A stretch of 64,000 nt of DNA, from assembly GCF_900142205.1 (NCBI RefSeq), contig NZ_FRAA01000006.1, positions 62,001 to 126,000 of the forward strand, given 5' to 3'. Position numbers and translations under genes: made by a program. The notes under the pieces were generated by a model. It saw only the letters and a program-made list of their open reading frames with translations, was not told where the DNA came from and searched no databases. Origin of the DNA: Reichenbachiella agariperforans (lineage in GTDB: Bacteria > Bacteroidota > Bacteroidia > Cytophagales > Cyclobacteriaceae). Of this stretch, positions 28,962 to 37,109 are shown in pieces; the stretch's first letter is position 1; each line of letters starts with the position of its first letter.

Positions 28962-30062
28962 ATGACATTATTTGAGATGATTATTTGGAGTCCAAGCCCA
29001 GAAATTTTCACGATTCCTGGTTTGGGACATCCCGTTAGATGGTATGGATTGTTGTTCGCTTTGGGATTTATCCTTGCACAGCAAGTAATGTATTGGATTT
29101 TTAAATCTGAAAACAAGAATGTAAAGGATGTAGACCAGCTGACGATGTATCTCGTGATAGCAGTAGTTGTCGGCGCACGCTTGGGTCATTGCTTATTTTA
29201 CAATCCGGGATACTATCTATCCAACCCTTTTGAGATTATCAAAATATGGGAAGGGGGACTAGCGAGCCATGGAGGTGCGATAGGTATGCTCGTGGCGTTG
29301 TATCTCTACAGTCGAAAACATGCAGACCAAAGTTATATGTGGATATTGGACCGTGTAGCGATTGTCACGGTACTCGTAGGGGCTTGTATTCGAATAGGTA
29401 ACTTCATGAATTCAGAGATCATTGGATTGCCTACGGGGTCTGAGAATGGGATTGTGTTTGCGAGAAGCATAGAAGATATGTTTACCCGACTGGATCCACG
29501 GATCGAAGAGGTCTCTTTCGAGAAAGGTGGAGAAGCTACAAGTACATCACCGGGTGAGATACCGATGCAAATCGAGCTCGTCTACAAGCGTGGTGTGGAG
29601 CTACAGGAGGACAATACCAAGTTGTTTTTTGAGACAACTATCCCACGGGCGATAGATCGCTACTACGGGGTAGCGGAGCATATGACACTGCCAGTGGATC
29701 AGCCAGCGCACTATGAGGCCTACATGTCAAGAGGGGAGCAGCATGTTAAGTTTTCTGTTTTGGGTATCCCGAGACATCCTGGACAGCTCTATGAGGCTAT
29801 CGCCTGTATATTCATGTTCCTGATTCTTGCGCACATTTGGTATCATCACAGGATGCAGATCAAGACAGGTTTTCTGTTTGGCCTGTTCATGGTGATGCTA
29901 TGGTCCGAGCGGTTCACCGTGGAGTTCTTCAAAGAGAATCAAGAAGCTTGGGAAGCGTCTATTCCGCTCAACATGGGGCAGTGGCTCAGTGTACCGATGT
30001 TTCTCATCGGAGTAGTTGTATTGGTCAAGTCATGGGGGTTTACGCAAAAGAAGGAGATGTAA
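28962..30062 (+). CDS. lgt: Prolipoprotein diacylglyceryl transferase
   Basis: A 366-residue inner-membrane enzyme that attaches diacylglycerol to the lipobox cysteine of lipoproteins. Conserved features: the N-terminal VRWYGLLFALGF, the SHGGAIGMLVAL region, the Lgt signature IRIGNFMNSEIIG near residue 145, and the RHPGQLYEA segment. It is about 80 residues longer than E. coli Lgt because of a soluble insertion at about 160-265, between the signature and RHPGQ, with charged stretches such as VYKRGVELQEDN. Similar insertions are usual in Bacteroidota. Several predicted lipoproteins in this window (for example 33880, 45221, 60575) would be its substrates. Confidence 0.95.
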   Translation: MTLFEMIIWSPSPEIFTIPGLGHPVRWYGLLFALGFILAQQVMYWIFKSENKNVKDVDQLTMYLVIAVVVGARLGHCLFYNPGYYLSNPFEIIKIWEGGLASHGGAIGMLVALYLYSRKHADQSYMWILDRVAIVTVLVGACIRIGNFMNSEIIGLPTGSENGIVFARSIEDMFTRLDPRIEEVSFEKGGEATSTSPGEIPMQIELVYKRGVELQEDNTKLFFETTIPRAIDRYYGVAEHMTLPVDQPAHYEAYMSRGEQHVKFSVLGIPRHPGQLYEAIACIFMFLILAHIWYHHRMQIKTGFLFGLFMVMLWSERFTVEFFKENQEAWEASIPLNMGQWLSVPMFLIGVVVLVKSWGFTQKKEM

Positions 30063-30260
30063 TTTTTTATGAGCGACCCCAGGTTTTGTATTATCTACTC
30101 TTGTAGACTATAACGCCTGTTTTGATCTGTTTTTTTGTAGCAGTTTTTAAAGGTGGTGTCGGTTGTATGTGTGGTTAGTTATGGATATGCTTCAAAAATG
30201 AGGTATATTAGTATTAATAGCTCTAGAGCATAAACTTGATCGAACCAACTGTCAACTAGC

Positions 30261-31244
30261 ATGAAAAGGGATAGGCATCATCGTGTAGCTTACCGAATAG
30301 GATATTTGATTGTATTTCTAGGGGCAGTATATGGTGTCTTCTCATTTGTGTATTTCAATGCATATTTAGCCGTATTCCCGATTGTTGCAGGTTTTTTGGG
30401 CTTGCTATCGATAGGGTTGCTCAGACGTAACTTTTCCACCGTTCCTAGAGCCATTCTTTCACTCATACCTCTTGCTCTCAATGCGGGTTATCATGCTTCT
30501 CTGGTGGCTCCTAGCGATCCGTTGATCATTTCATTGTACATCTCAGAGTTCGGGATGATGCTTATCCCTTGGGTCATTTTTGACTACCGTGAAAAATATA
30601 CTCTTTGGACTTGTACGGGTTTAGGGTTGCTGATCATACTAGGACAGTATAAGTTGGGGAGTCTTTTGCCAGATAGGAAGGACATGGGACAGGTATTCGT
30701 CGATAGTTATTTAGACTATGTGACCTATGGCTTTGGCACTTTGTTGTTGTTTTTGGTCATGTATGCTTTTCTCTATGAGTTGTATTTGCAAGCGCAGCGC
30801 GAACAACGACTCATGAATAAGCTAAAGAGCTATCAGCGTAAAATTTTCAATGACAACAAAACACTGTACGAGAGCCAATCCAAAGTCACCGAGATCAATG
30901 AATATTTGACATTGGAAGTGAGAGAGCGAGCCCAGCGGCTAGAGCAGCAAAACAAGATATTGGCAGAGCAGTCTTTTATTAACTCACACTTGCTGCGTGC
31001 ACCACTGTGTAGAGTGATGGCCTTAGTCAATCTACTGTCTTCAGAAGAAAGAGAGCCTGAAAAACAAGAGATTCTCAAGATGATTGATGATTCTTTGGAC
31101 GAAATGAATGAGCTCACCAAACGAATCTCTTCCAGTCTAGAACAGCGTGGTTATTTTGATCAATACGAGACGAATTTTAAACATATAGAAGAGACGCTGC
31201 ATGAGACAGATGTGAAACTGGAGAATTTGATTTCGGACGACTAG
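30261..31244 (+). CDS. Membrane protein with HisKA-type dimerisation domain but no ATPase domain
   Basis: A 327-residue protein with about six membrane spans in residues 10-175, a long coiled coil (about 178-240) and a C-terminal helical hairpin containing an H-box, QSFINSHLLRAPLCRVMAL, with His243 in the phospho-acceptor position. This matches the dimerisation/phosphotransfer domain of Bacteroidota histidine kinases. The chain stops about 85 residues later, and the N, G1 and G2 ATP-binding boxes are missing. Its stop lies 3 bp from the stop of the convergent hemolysin gene, leaving no room for a lost domain. It may be phosphorylated by another kinase or act as a scaffold; it could also be a truncated kinase. 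Confidence 0.75.
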   Translation: MKRDRHHRVAYRIGYLIVFLGAVYGVFSFVYFNAYLAVFPIVAGFLGLLSIGLLRRNFSTVPRAILSLIPLALNAGYHASLVAPSDPLIISLYISEFGMMLIPWVIFDYREKYTLWTCTGLGLLIILGQYKLGSLLPDRKDMGQVFVDSYLDYVTYGFGTLLLFLVMYAFLYELYLQAQREQRLMNKLKSYQRKIFNDNKTLYESQSKVTEINEYLTLEVRERAQRLEQQNKILAEQSFINSHLLRAPLCRVMALVNLLSSEEREPEKQEILKMIDDSLDEMNELTKRISSSLEQRGYFDQYETNFKHIEETLHETDVKLENLISDD

Positions 31245-31247
31245 ATT

Positions 31248-31898
31248 TTATTTGAAAACATACATTACCATCATCAGATAGTGGAGAATACTCCCTGCCA
31301 TCACAAATAGATGCCAGATGAAGTGGGCAAATTTCATTCGGTAGTCAATAATATAAAAGACGATCCCTATGGTATAGCTGAACCCTCCAGCAGCGAGCAA
31401 CCAAAAGCCAGGTTCTGGGAGGATTGATTTGACCAGTTCCAATTTGAATACAATAATCCATCCCATCATTGCATAGAGCATAGTTGAGAGGAGGTTGTAG
31501 CGTCCTGTAAAGAAAATCTTTAGGATGATGCCGATGAGAGCCATTCCCCATTGTATTCCGAAAAACACCCAGCCTGTCACTCCTCCGATGCTGATGAGCA
31601 TGACGGGAGTATAGGTGCCTGCGATCAGCAAAAATATACCGCAGTGATCAAGTATGTTGAAGACGCGTTTCGCCTTGACATGTGTCAAACTGTGATAAAA
31701 CGTAGAAAACACATAGAGCGCAACCAAACTACTGCCATAGAATAAGGCACTAAATAGACTCCACTTTTGATCACTCTGAACACCATATATGATGAGTATT
31801 ACGAAACCTGCAATAGCTGTCAGTGCAGTGATGCCATGGGTGATGGCATTAGATATTTCTTCTCCACGTGTCTGGTGCTTGTCGATTCGTTTGCTCAT
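31248..31898 (-). CDS. Hemolysin III / PAQR-family membrane protein
   Basis: A 216-residue protein with seven hydrophobic segments. The PAQR/HlyIII signature residues are visible: the N-terminal EEISNAITHGI, FSTFYHSLTH near residue 70, LDHCGIFLLIAGTYTP near residue 90, and the C-terminal FAHFIWHLFVMAG, giving the set of His/Asp/Ser ligands thought to bind zinc. Bacterial members (TrhA/YqfA) are linked to membrane energetics; the hemolysin name is historical. Convergent with the HisKA-like gene, with a 3-bp gap. Confidence 0.9.
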   Translation of the reverse strand: MSKRIDKHQTRGEEISNAITHGITALTAIAGFVILIIYGVQSDQKWSLFSALFYGSSLVALYVFSTFYHSLTHVKAKRVFNILDHCGIFLLIAGTYTPVMLISIGGVTGWVFFGIQWGMALIGIILKIFFTGRYNLLSTMLYAMMGWIIVFKLELVKSILPEPGFWLLAAGGFSYTIGIVFYIIDYRMKFAHFIWHLFVMAGSILHYLMMVMYVFK

Positions 31899-32062
31899 GG
31901 CTATGATAGTATAGTGTTAATAAATCTGATATTATTTATGGGCTGTCCCCAATCTGAGGTACGAGAAAATACCCTCCTGTGGGTATAAGATACGCTACTA
32001 ATATCTCTTTATTTTGGGTCTATACCATCTAGGACTTAGATAAAGAAACTAAACAGAGAATC

Positions 32063-32866
32063 ATGGATAAGAAAACATCAACAGGGCCTATAGTAGTTTA
32101 TACGATCGTACTGGCGTTAGCAGGTGCTGCGCTTCTGGGCGGAGGGATGGCAGTAGCGTTGGGTGTACGCCAGACATGGCTCATGGCGGTAGTGGTTTTT
32201 GGTGTGTTGGGTATTCCCATTGCCATCAAATTATTGTCGGGGGCGATGCGTCAGCGCAGAGTAGCAGTCTCTGATCAAGTGCGTCAGAACGCGGCGGGAA
32301 TCATCGAGCAGTGGTCACTGTCTGGGACTGACTGGAGTGACTATCTCGCTACGAGCCGCAGTGAGATGAATCAGGATCAAGTCGCCAAGCCGATTGGTAT
32401 AGCTGTGATCGTCATGGGTGTAGCGATATGGCAGTTGTTGCCAGAGTATGATTGGCTGCATAGTGTATTGTATGGTTTGGCTGTGGCTGTACCCGTGGCT
32501 GTCATCGTTTGGTATTGTTATGGGGTGTTTATTCGGTCTCGAATGCAACTCTTGGAGAGTGCTCGTGAGGGCAAGGTGATTTTCACAGAGGATAAAGTAC
32601 TGGTGAATGATCTGCTGATCGAACTGACCGGAATGAAGCGATTCGTGTCGGTTGCCAAAATAGATGAGGAAAAGAAGCCTATGACGATGGCACTAACGGT
32701 TTCGTCCAAAGCGGGAGACAGAGAAACCAATCAAATCTACCGCATACCAGTTGCGGAGGGCAAGGAGGCGTGCGCGCACTATCTAGTAAACAAGTACTAT
32801 GAGGATGCTGCCGAGCTGAGAGAAAGGATGGAGCGAATCGGTGATTTAGCAGATATAGCAGATTAA
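32063..32866 (+). CDS. Uncharacterised four-span membrane protein
   Basis: A 267-residue protein not recognised as any named family. Two hydrophobic hairpins (about 10-60 and 110-155) surround a short soluble loop, and a C-terminal cytoplasmic-type domain of about 100 residues follows, beginning near EGKVIFTEDKVLVNDLLIEL. The strand-rich tail looks somewhat like a PH-type domain (inference). It sits 11 bp upstream of another unknown membrane protein with a similar design, suggesting a two-gene unit. Confidence 0.6.
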   Translation: MDKKTSTGPIVVYTIVLALAGAALLGGGMAVALGVRQTWLMAVVVFGVLGIPIAIKLLSGAMRQRRVAVSDQVRQNAAGIIEQWSLSGTDWSDYLATSRSEMNQDQVAKPIGIAVIVMGVAIWQLLPEYDWLHSVLYGLAVAVPVAVIVWYCYGVFIRSRMQLLESAREGKVIFTEDKVLVNDLLIELTGMKRFVSVAKIDEEKKPMTMALTVSSKAGDRETNQIYRIPVAEGKEACAHYLVNKYYEDAAELRERMERIGDLADIAD

Positions 32867-32877
32867 ATTTTAGACGG

Positions 32878-33870
32878 ATGGAAACTCTAGCGTTAACCTC
32901 AGAAGATGTCAAGTCGCTCAAGAAGCAACTGATACGAGCCTTTATTTTTTCCCTCTTCGTTGTGGGCATATTTACAGCGATGTATACGTTTGTACTGTCC
33001 CACATGCATGATGACATAGTGATCTATGTGTTTGCAGGCTTTGGGGTGATTTTTATGGGCATTATCGCTTATATGGCTTGGACAGTTGTCAAGGACATTA
33101 AAGGAGGTCTGAAACATCGAATTTCGGGTAAAATGACTGATAAGCGATTGGATATCCATACCTCAAATACTGGGTCATCATCAAAGGGGAAGAGTAGCAC
33201 CCGAACGACTAGAAATTATTACATCTATCTTGATGGCGAGGAGTACAAAGTGGATTATCGTCATTATGCCAAAGCCAGAGTTGGAGATTTGGTTGTGATG
33301 GATCGTGCGCCTAAGTCTAAGCATGTTCTCATGTTTGAGGTGCGGGCCACAGCAGCGTCTCATGATATTGTCACGAGAGAGCCCGCGATAGACCTGAGCC
33401 AGCTCGAAGAGATCGAGTTGCCTCTTCATGAAGATGACAGAGTGGTCATGAAGCAGAATTTTTGGAAACAATTTCGATCAAAGTTGATTTGGATGACGCC
33501 TTTTCTATTCATTATATATGGACTGCTGTCTTCTGATATGTGGGGTGTTTTGGTATTCATGTTTCCCCTCGTGATCATTCCAAGCGTTCAGTTTTTTAGG
33601 CTGTGTCATTCGGTGTTTTTATATATGAGAAGTCAGTCCTACGGTCAGAAAGTGGGCATGGCTGCCATCGTTTTGGACAAAAGTACCATTACATCTAATC
33701 GATCCAGTACGCTGCAACGGATACACACCACATGGAGATCGATCGATGTGAATCCGATACTATATGATCGTCTGTCAGAGAAGGATAAGATTATCGTGTT
33801 TAGACCTAAATATGGGAAGAAACCATTTAGTTTGACGACCGCAGATGACCAGATGTTTTATTTGGGATAG
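32878..33870 (+). CDS. Uncharacterised membrane protein with central soluble domain
   Basis: A 330-residue protein with two spans near residues 18-70, a soluble strand-rich domain at about 85-185 (YYIYLDGEEYKVDYRHY, GDLVVMDRAPKSKHVL), two further spans near 205-250, and a C-terminal soluble region ending in FSLTTADDQMFYLG. A serine/lysine-rich linker (SSSKGKSSTRTTR) precedes the soluble domain. It starts 11 bp after the preceding gene and probably shares its transcript. No catalytic motif was recognised. Confidence 0.6.
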   Translation: METLALTSEDVKSLKKQLIRAFIFSLFVVGIFTAMYTFVLSHMHDDIVIYVFAGFGVIFMGIIAYMAWTVVKDIKGGLKHRISGKMTDKRLDIHTSNTGSSSKGKSSTRTTRNYYIYLDGEEYKVDYRHYAKARVGDLVVMDRAPKSKHVLMFEVRATAASHDIVTREPAIDLSQLEEIELPLHEDDRVVMKQNFWKQFRSKLIWMTPFLFIIYGLLSSDMWGVLVFMFPLVIIPSVQFFRLCHSVFLYMRSQSYGQKVGMAAIVLDKSTITSNRSSTLQRIHTTWRSIDVNPILYDRLSEKDKIIVFRPKYGKKPFSLTTADDQMFYLG

Positions 33871-33879
33871 CTTGAGTGA

Positions 33880-34308
33880 CTATTTGACCTTCTCGAACTT
33901 CTGTGCGCAACCTTCTATACAGAAATAATAGACGATCAAGTTGCCATTTTCGAGCTTATAGGGCAGTCCGTTTTCTGATAGCCATTCATTATCTTCGCAT
34001 CCCGCTGGATGGAGACTTAGTTTTTCGGTGTTGTAGGTACCCGTCCCTGCATTTTGGGGATCCCCAAAAACAGAACACAGTGAATTTGTGGAAGTATAGC
34101 TGCCGTTGGTGCGGAAGGTTAATCGCAAATCATTTTTTGTAGGGTGAAATACGCCACTCCCATCTCCTGGATCCGCGAGTTGTTCGATGAGCTGCCAGGT
34201 GCCTACTATGCCCGTAGTGTCTTCTGGTTCGTTGGTGCTGTCGTCTTTGGAGCAGGCTAATAATATGCCACTAGTGGCCAGTAGAAGTATAAAAGGTGTT
34301 TTCATCAT
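33880..34308 (-). CDS. Lipocalin-like lipoprotein
   Basis: A 142-residue lipoprotein. The signal peptide ends with a lipobox, GILLAC, followed by SKDDSTNE, the acidic linker common in Bacteroidota surface lipoproteins. The remaining domain opens with GIVGTWQLIEQLADPGDG, the lipocalin-like start (GxW), and continues with strand-rich LTFRTNGSYTSTN. Four cysteines in the mature domain may form disulfides. ATG codons at 34308 and 34305 are both possible starts. It converges on the previous gene with a 9-bp gap. Confidence 0.75.
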   Translation of the reverse strand: MMKTPFILLLATSGILLACSKDDSTNEPEDTTGIVGTWQLIEQLADPGDGSGVFHPTKNDLRLTFRTNGSYTSTNSLCSVFGDPQNAGTGTYNTEKLSLHPAGCEDNEWLSENGLPYKLENGNLIVYYFCIEGCAQKFEKVK

Positions 34309-34440
34309 CAGGAATTTGGTTCATCATCAAGACCCTTGATTCTTAGGTTTGGTTGTAAGTGCTAATTTTTTCGTCAGATTCTTTTAAATTTGATGTACCT
34401 ATCTGCCATAACCCTGTGTAATACAACTTAAACTTAGCGT

Positions 34441-35337
34441 ATGAAATTAATAGCCTTTCCTCAGGTAGGATTACTCATTTGGTTAGTAATACTGGGGTCT
34501 AATTCAAGCCTCATGGGGCAAGACACACTTGTGTTGAAGAGCGGAAAGCGTATTCCGTTCACACGTATGGTTACCTATGAGGATGTAGTCCAAGTCAAAG
34601 ACTACAACATAAAGGAGATGATCGATGTGCTACCTGATTCTATCATCGGTTATAGTCAGGCTAAAAAGGATGAGGATTATTTTATGATTTTCCCTCCAGA
34701 GACGGGTAGTTACCTTTTTGTAGAGCGACTGATGACTGGTAGTATCACGCTGTATCTGGATCAGTATGGAGGGTATGTACTGTATGCCAAGAAGAATGAT
34801 GAGTTGTTCGAACTATACGATGCACATGACAACAAGCGTGAGCGGGAAGAGAAGCTTAAAACCCTAAAGACGCTGGTGGCGGATGATGCCGAGTCCTATG
34901 GCTATGTTTCTGCTCCAGGGTTCAAATTGAAAAACAAAGAAATTCAAAAGGTCTTGTATCACTATAACGAGCGTAACTATGTCGAGCGAACGCCTACTGC
35001 AGATGATGTGGTGGGCACGGTTTATCTCTATCGTACACAGTTTCAAAAGACCAAAAACCGAGTGCGTGTCGTGCTATTTGGCGAGACGCATGATCTTTAT
35101 ATCCGAGACTATATTCAGCTCAATATTCCCATTGAATATGCGAGTCGAATGCTGATCTATGATCGCGACATCAAGAGTGATCTCCTGATCACGGGCGAGC
35201 TGGAGGATCAGTACTACGAGCTGTTATATGATGGACAGAAAGACGAGTTTGTCTTGGAACCAAAAAACGGAACAGAGCAACACTATGAATTCTATGGAAT
35301 CAAAGAGCAAGTCGGGGAGAAAATGAGTGGCGATTAG
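34441..35337 (+). CDS. Secreted protein of unknown function
   Basis: A 298-residue protein with an N-terminal signal peptide (hydrophobic core VGLLIWLVILGS, cleavage likely after LMGQ). The first mature segment, DTLVLKSGKRIPFTRMVTY, resembles the start of other Bacteroidota secreted domains that pair a short strand with a KxG turn. The rest is mixed strand and helix, with charged patches and no cysteines or catalytic motif recognised. Single gene, convergent with msrC. Confidence 0.7.
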   Translation: MKLIAFPQVGLLIWLVILGSNSSLMGQDTLVLKSGKRIPFTRMVTYEDVVQVKDYNIKEMIDVLPDSIIGYSQAKKDEDYFMIFPPETGSYLFVERLMTGSITLYLDQYGGYVLYAKKNDELFELYDAHDNKREREEKLKTLKTLVADDAESYGYVSAPGFKLKNKEIQKVLYHYNERNYVERTPTADDVVGTVYLYRTQFQKTKNRVRVVLFGETHDLYIRDYIQLNIPIEYASRMLIYDRDIKSDLLITGELEDQYYELLYDGQKDEFVLEPKNGTEQHYEFYGIKEQVGEKMSGD

Positions 35338-35357
35338 CGGGTGTTTCTAATTTTAGG

Positions 35358-35840
35358 TTAGAGGTTTTTGCAGAGCTGCGAAACCAACTGCTCTAGGTAT
35401 TGTTGGTCTATTTCGTCAAAACTGGCGAATTGATCACTGTCTATGTCTAGTACGCCGATGACCTCCCCAGCCTTGAATAACGGTACGACAATTTCAGATT
35501 TGGATGCGGAACTGCAGGCAATATGACCCGGGAATTCGTCTACATTGTCTACTACTAGAGTCAAGCCTTCGTGCCATGCTGTACCACAGACTCCTTTTCC
35601 TTTTGAGATGCGGGTACAGGCTATTGGGCCTTGAAATGGGCCGAGCACTAATTGATCTTCTTTGACGAGATAGAACCCAACCCATAGAAAACCAAAGGCT
35701 TCTTTCAGCGCAGCGGAGGTATTGGCAAGATTGGCAATCAAGTCTGTTTCTCCACTGTTAAGTGCTTCGATCTGAGGGAGCAGTGTTGTGTAGATATCTT
35801 GTTTACTAAGTGTTTTGTCTAGCGTAAGTTCTTCTGCCAT
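35358..35840 (-). CDS. msrC: Free methionine-(R)-sulfoxide reductase (GAF domain)
   Basis: A 160-residue GAF-domain enzyme that reduces free methionine-R-sulfoxide. The three cysteines of the family are present: IACTRISKGKGVCG gives the first two, and GHIACSSASKSEIVVP the third. The usual aspartate after the last cysteine (ACDSAS) is a serine here, an unusual but small change. The helix FWVGFYLV and the C-terminal GVLDIDSDQFASFDE complete the fold. It is divergent from the flavin oxidoreductase gene, with a 73-bp spacer. Confidence 0.9.
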   Translation of the reverse strand: MAEELTLDKTLSKQDIYTTLLPQIEALNSGETDLIANLANTSAALKEAFGFLWVGFYLVKEDQLVLGPFQGPIACTRISKGKGVCGTAWHEGLTLVVDNVDEFPGHIACSSASKSEIVVPLFKAGEVIGVLDIDSDQFASFDEIDQQYLEQLVSQLCKNL

Positions 35841-35913
35841 GATAGAGGATTTTTCTGATGCAATTTTACGAGCAAGTCTTCTAATAGTTGATGATTATCT
35901 GTGATATTTAGGC

Positions 35914-37023
35914 ATGCTAGATGTGATTATCGTTGGAGGAGGGTTGGCTGGTTTGATTAATTCAATTTTGCTCTCTAGGGCTGGGCTGTCGGTCTGTTTG
36001 ATGGAGAAAGGGCGTTATCCCTTTCATCGGGTGTGTGGAGAATATATTTCTAATGAGGTAAAGCCTTTTTTGCTCCAGCATGATTTGTACCCGTCGGAGC
36101 TAGAACCTAGTCAAATTAGTCAGTTTCGATTGAGTGCCATTAGTGGCAAGACTGTTCGCAGCGCATTGGGTATGGGAGGTTTTGGAATTAGTCGTTATGA
36201 TCTGGACTTGTACCTGTCGCAGAAGGCCAAAGCATCTGGTGTAGAACTAAGGGAAGGGATGAAAGTGAGTGATATCAGTTGGGATGGAGATCATTTTGAA
36301 GTCACTGCGTCTAACCAACGATACCCATCCAAGTTGGTCATCGGAGCATTTGGCAAGAGGAGCCAGTTGGACGTACGTCTGCAGAGAGCTTTCATGGCCA
36401 ATCGATCACCATATATCGGCATCAAATACCATATCAAAACAGATTTTGCCAAAGATGTGATCGCATTGCACAACTTCAAGGATGGCTACTGTGGACTGAG
36501 TAGCGTGGGTGGAGATGTGTACAACCTTTGTTACCTTAGCCATCGAGACAATCTCAAAAGTAGAACGATAGAAGAAATGGAAAGGGAAGTACTGTTTCGT
36601 AATCCTCACCTTAAGGCCATTTGGGACGACTCAGATTTTCTATTCGATAAGCCTGTAGTGATCAATGAAATTTCCTTCGAGAAGAAAAGAGCGGTAGAAA
36701 ATCATATTCTGATGTCAGGAGACTCTGCAGGCATGATTACCCCGCTGTGTGGTAATGGCATGGCGATGGCGATCCGCTCGGCATGGCTACTCAGCGGGTT
36801 GATTACCGAGCATTGGTACGGTGGTACTATGGATCATACCGCCTTAGAATCTACGTATCAAAAGTGCTGGAATGATCAGTTTGCTTTTCGTCTCTGGGCA
36901 GGCAGGCAGTTTCAGCGCATGTTTGGGAGTCCGATCTTGTCAGAGCTGTCTGTAGGGCTGATGAGAATACCGCCTGTTGCTGATCATTTGATAGGGTTGA
37001 GCCACGGTCGTTCGTTTGAATAA
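35914..37023 (+). CDS. FAD-dependent oxidoreductase (geranylgeranyl-reductase-like)
   Basis: A 369-residue flavoprotein. It has the N-terminal Rossmann motif VIIVGGGLAGLINSILLSRAG, the group-typical PFHRVCGEYIS shortly after, and the second FAD motif GDSAGMITPLCGNGMAMAIRSA near residue 270. This layout matches the geranylgeranyl reductase / polyketide-oxygenase-like branch of the UbiH superfamily. In other bacteria relatives sit beside type III polyketide synthase genes, but none is here, so the substrate is unknown. It ends at a shared convergent terminator with narK. Confidence 0.82.
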   Translation: MLDVIIVGGGLAGLINSILLSRAGLSVCLMEKGRYPFHRVCGEYISNEVKPFLLQHDLYPSELEPSQISQFRLSAISGKTVRSALGMGGFGISRYDLDLYLSQKAKASGVELREGMKVSDISWDGDHFEVTASNQRYPSKLVIGAFGKRSQLDVRLQRAFMANRSPYIGIKYHIKTDFAKDVIALHNFKDGYCGLSSVGGDVYNLCYLSHRDNLKSRTIEEMEREVLFRNPHLKAIWDDSDFLFDKPVVINEISFEKKRAVENHILMSGDSAGMITPLCGNGMAMAIRSAWLLSGLITEHWYGGTMDHTALESTYQKCWNDQFAFRLWAGRQFQRMFGSPILSELSVGLMRIPPVADHLIGLSHGRSFE

Positions 37024-37030
37024 AACAAAG

Positions 37031-37061
37031 AGACCAACGAGTGGGCAGTACTCGCTGGTCT
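37031..37061. terminator. Convergent terminator between the oxidoreductase gene and narK
   Basis: Arms AGACCAACGAGT (37031-37042) and ACTCGCTGGTCT (37050-37061) pair with one mismatch. A-rich sequence precedes and TTTT follows, so it can serve both converging genes. Confidence 0.75.
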
Positions 37062-37109
37062 TTTGAAATGGAAAAGTATCGGTTCCGACGTTGGTCGCTA
37101 ATGTGTTTT

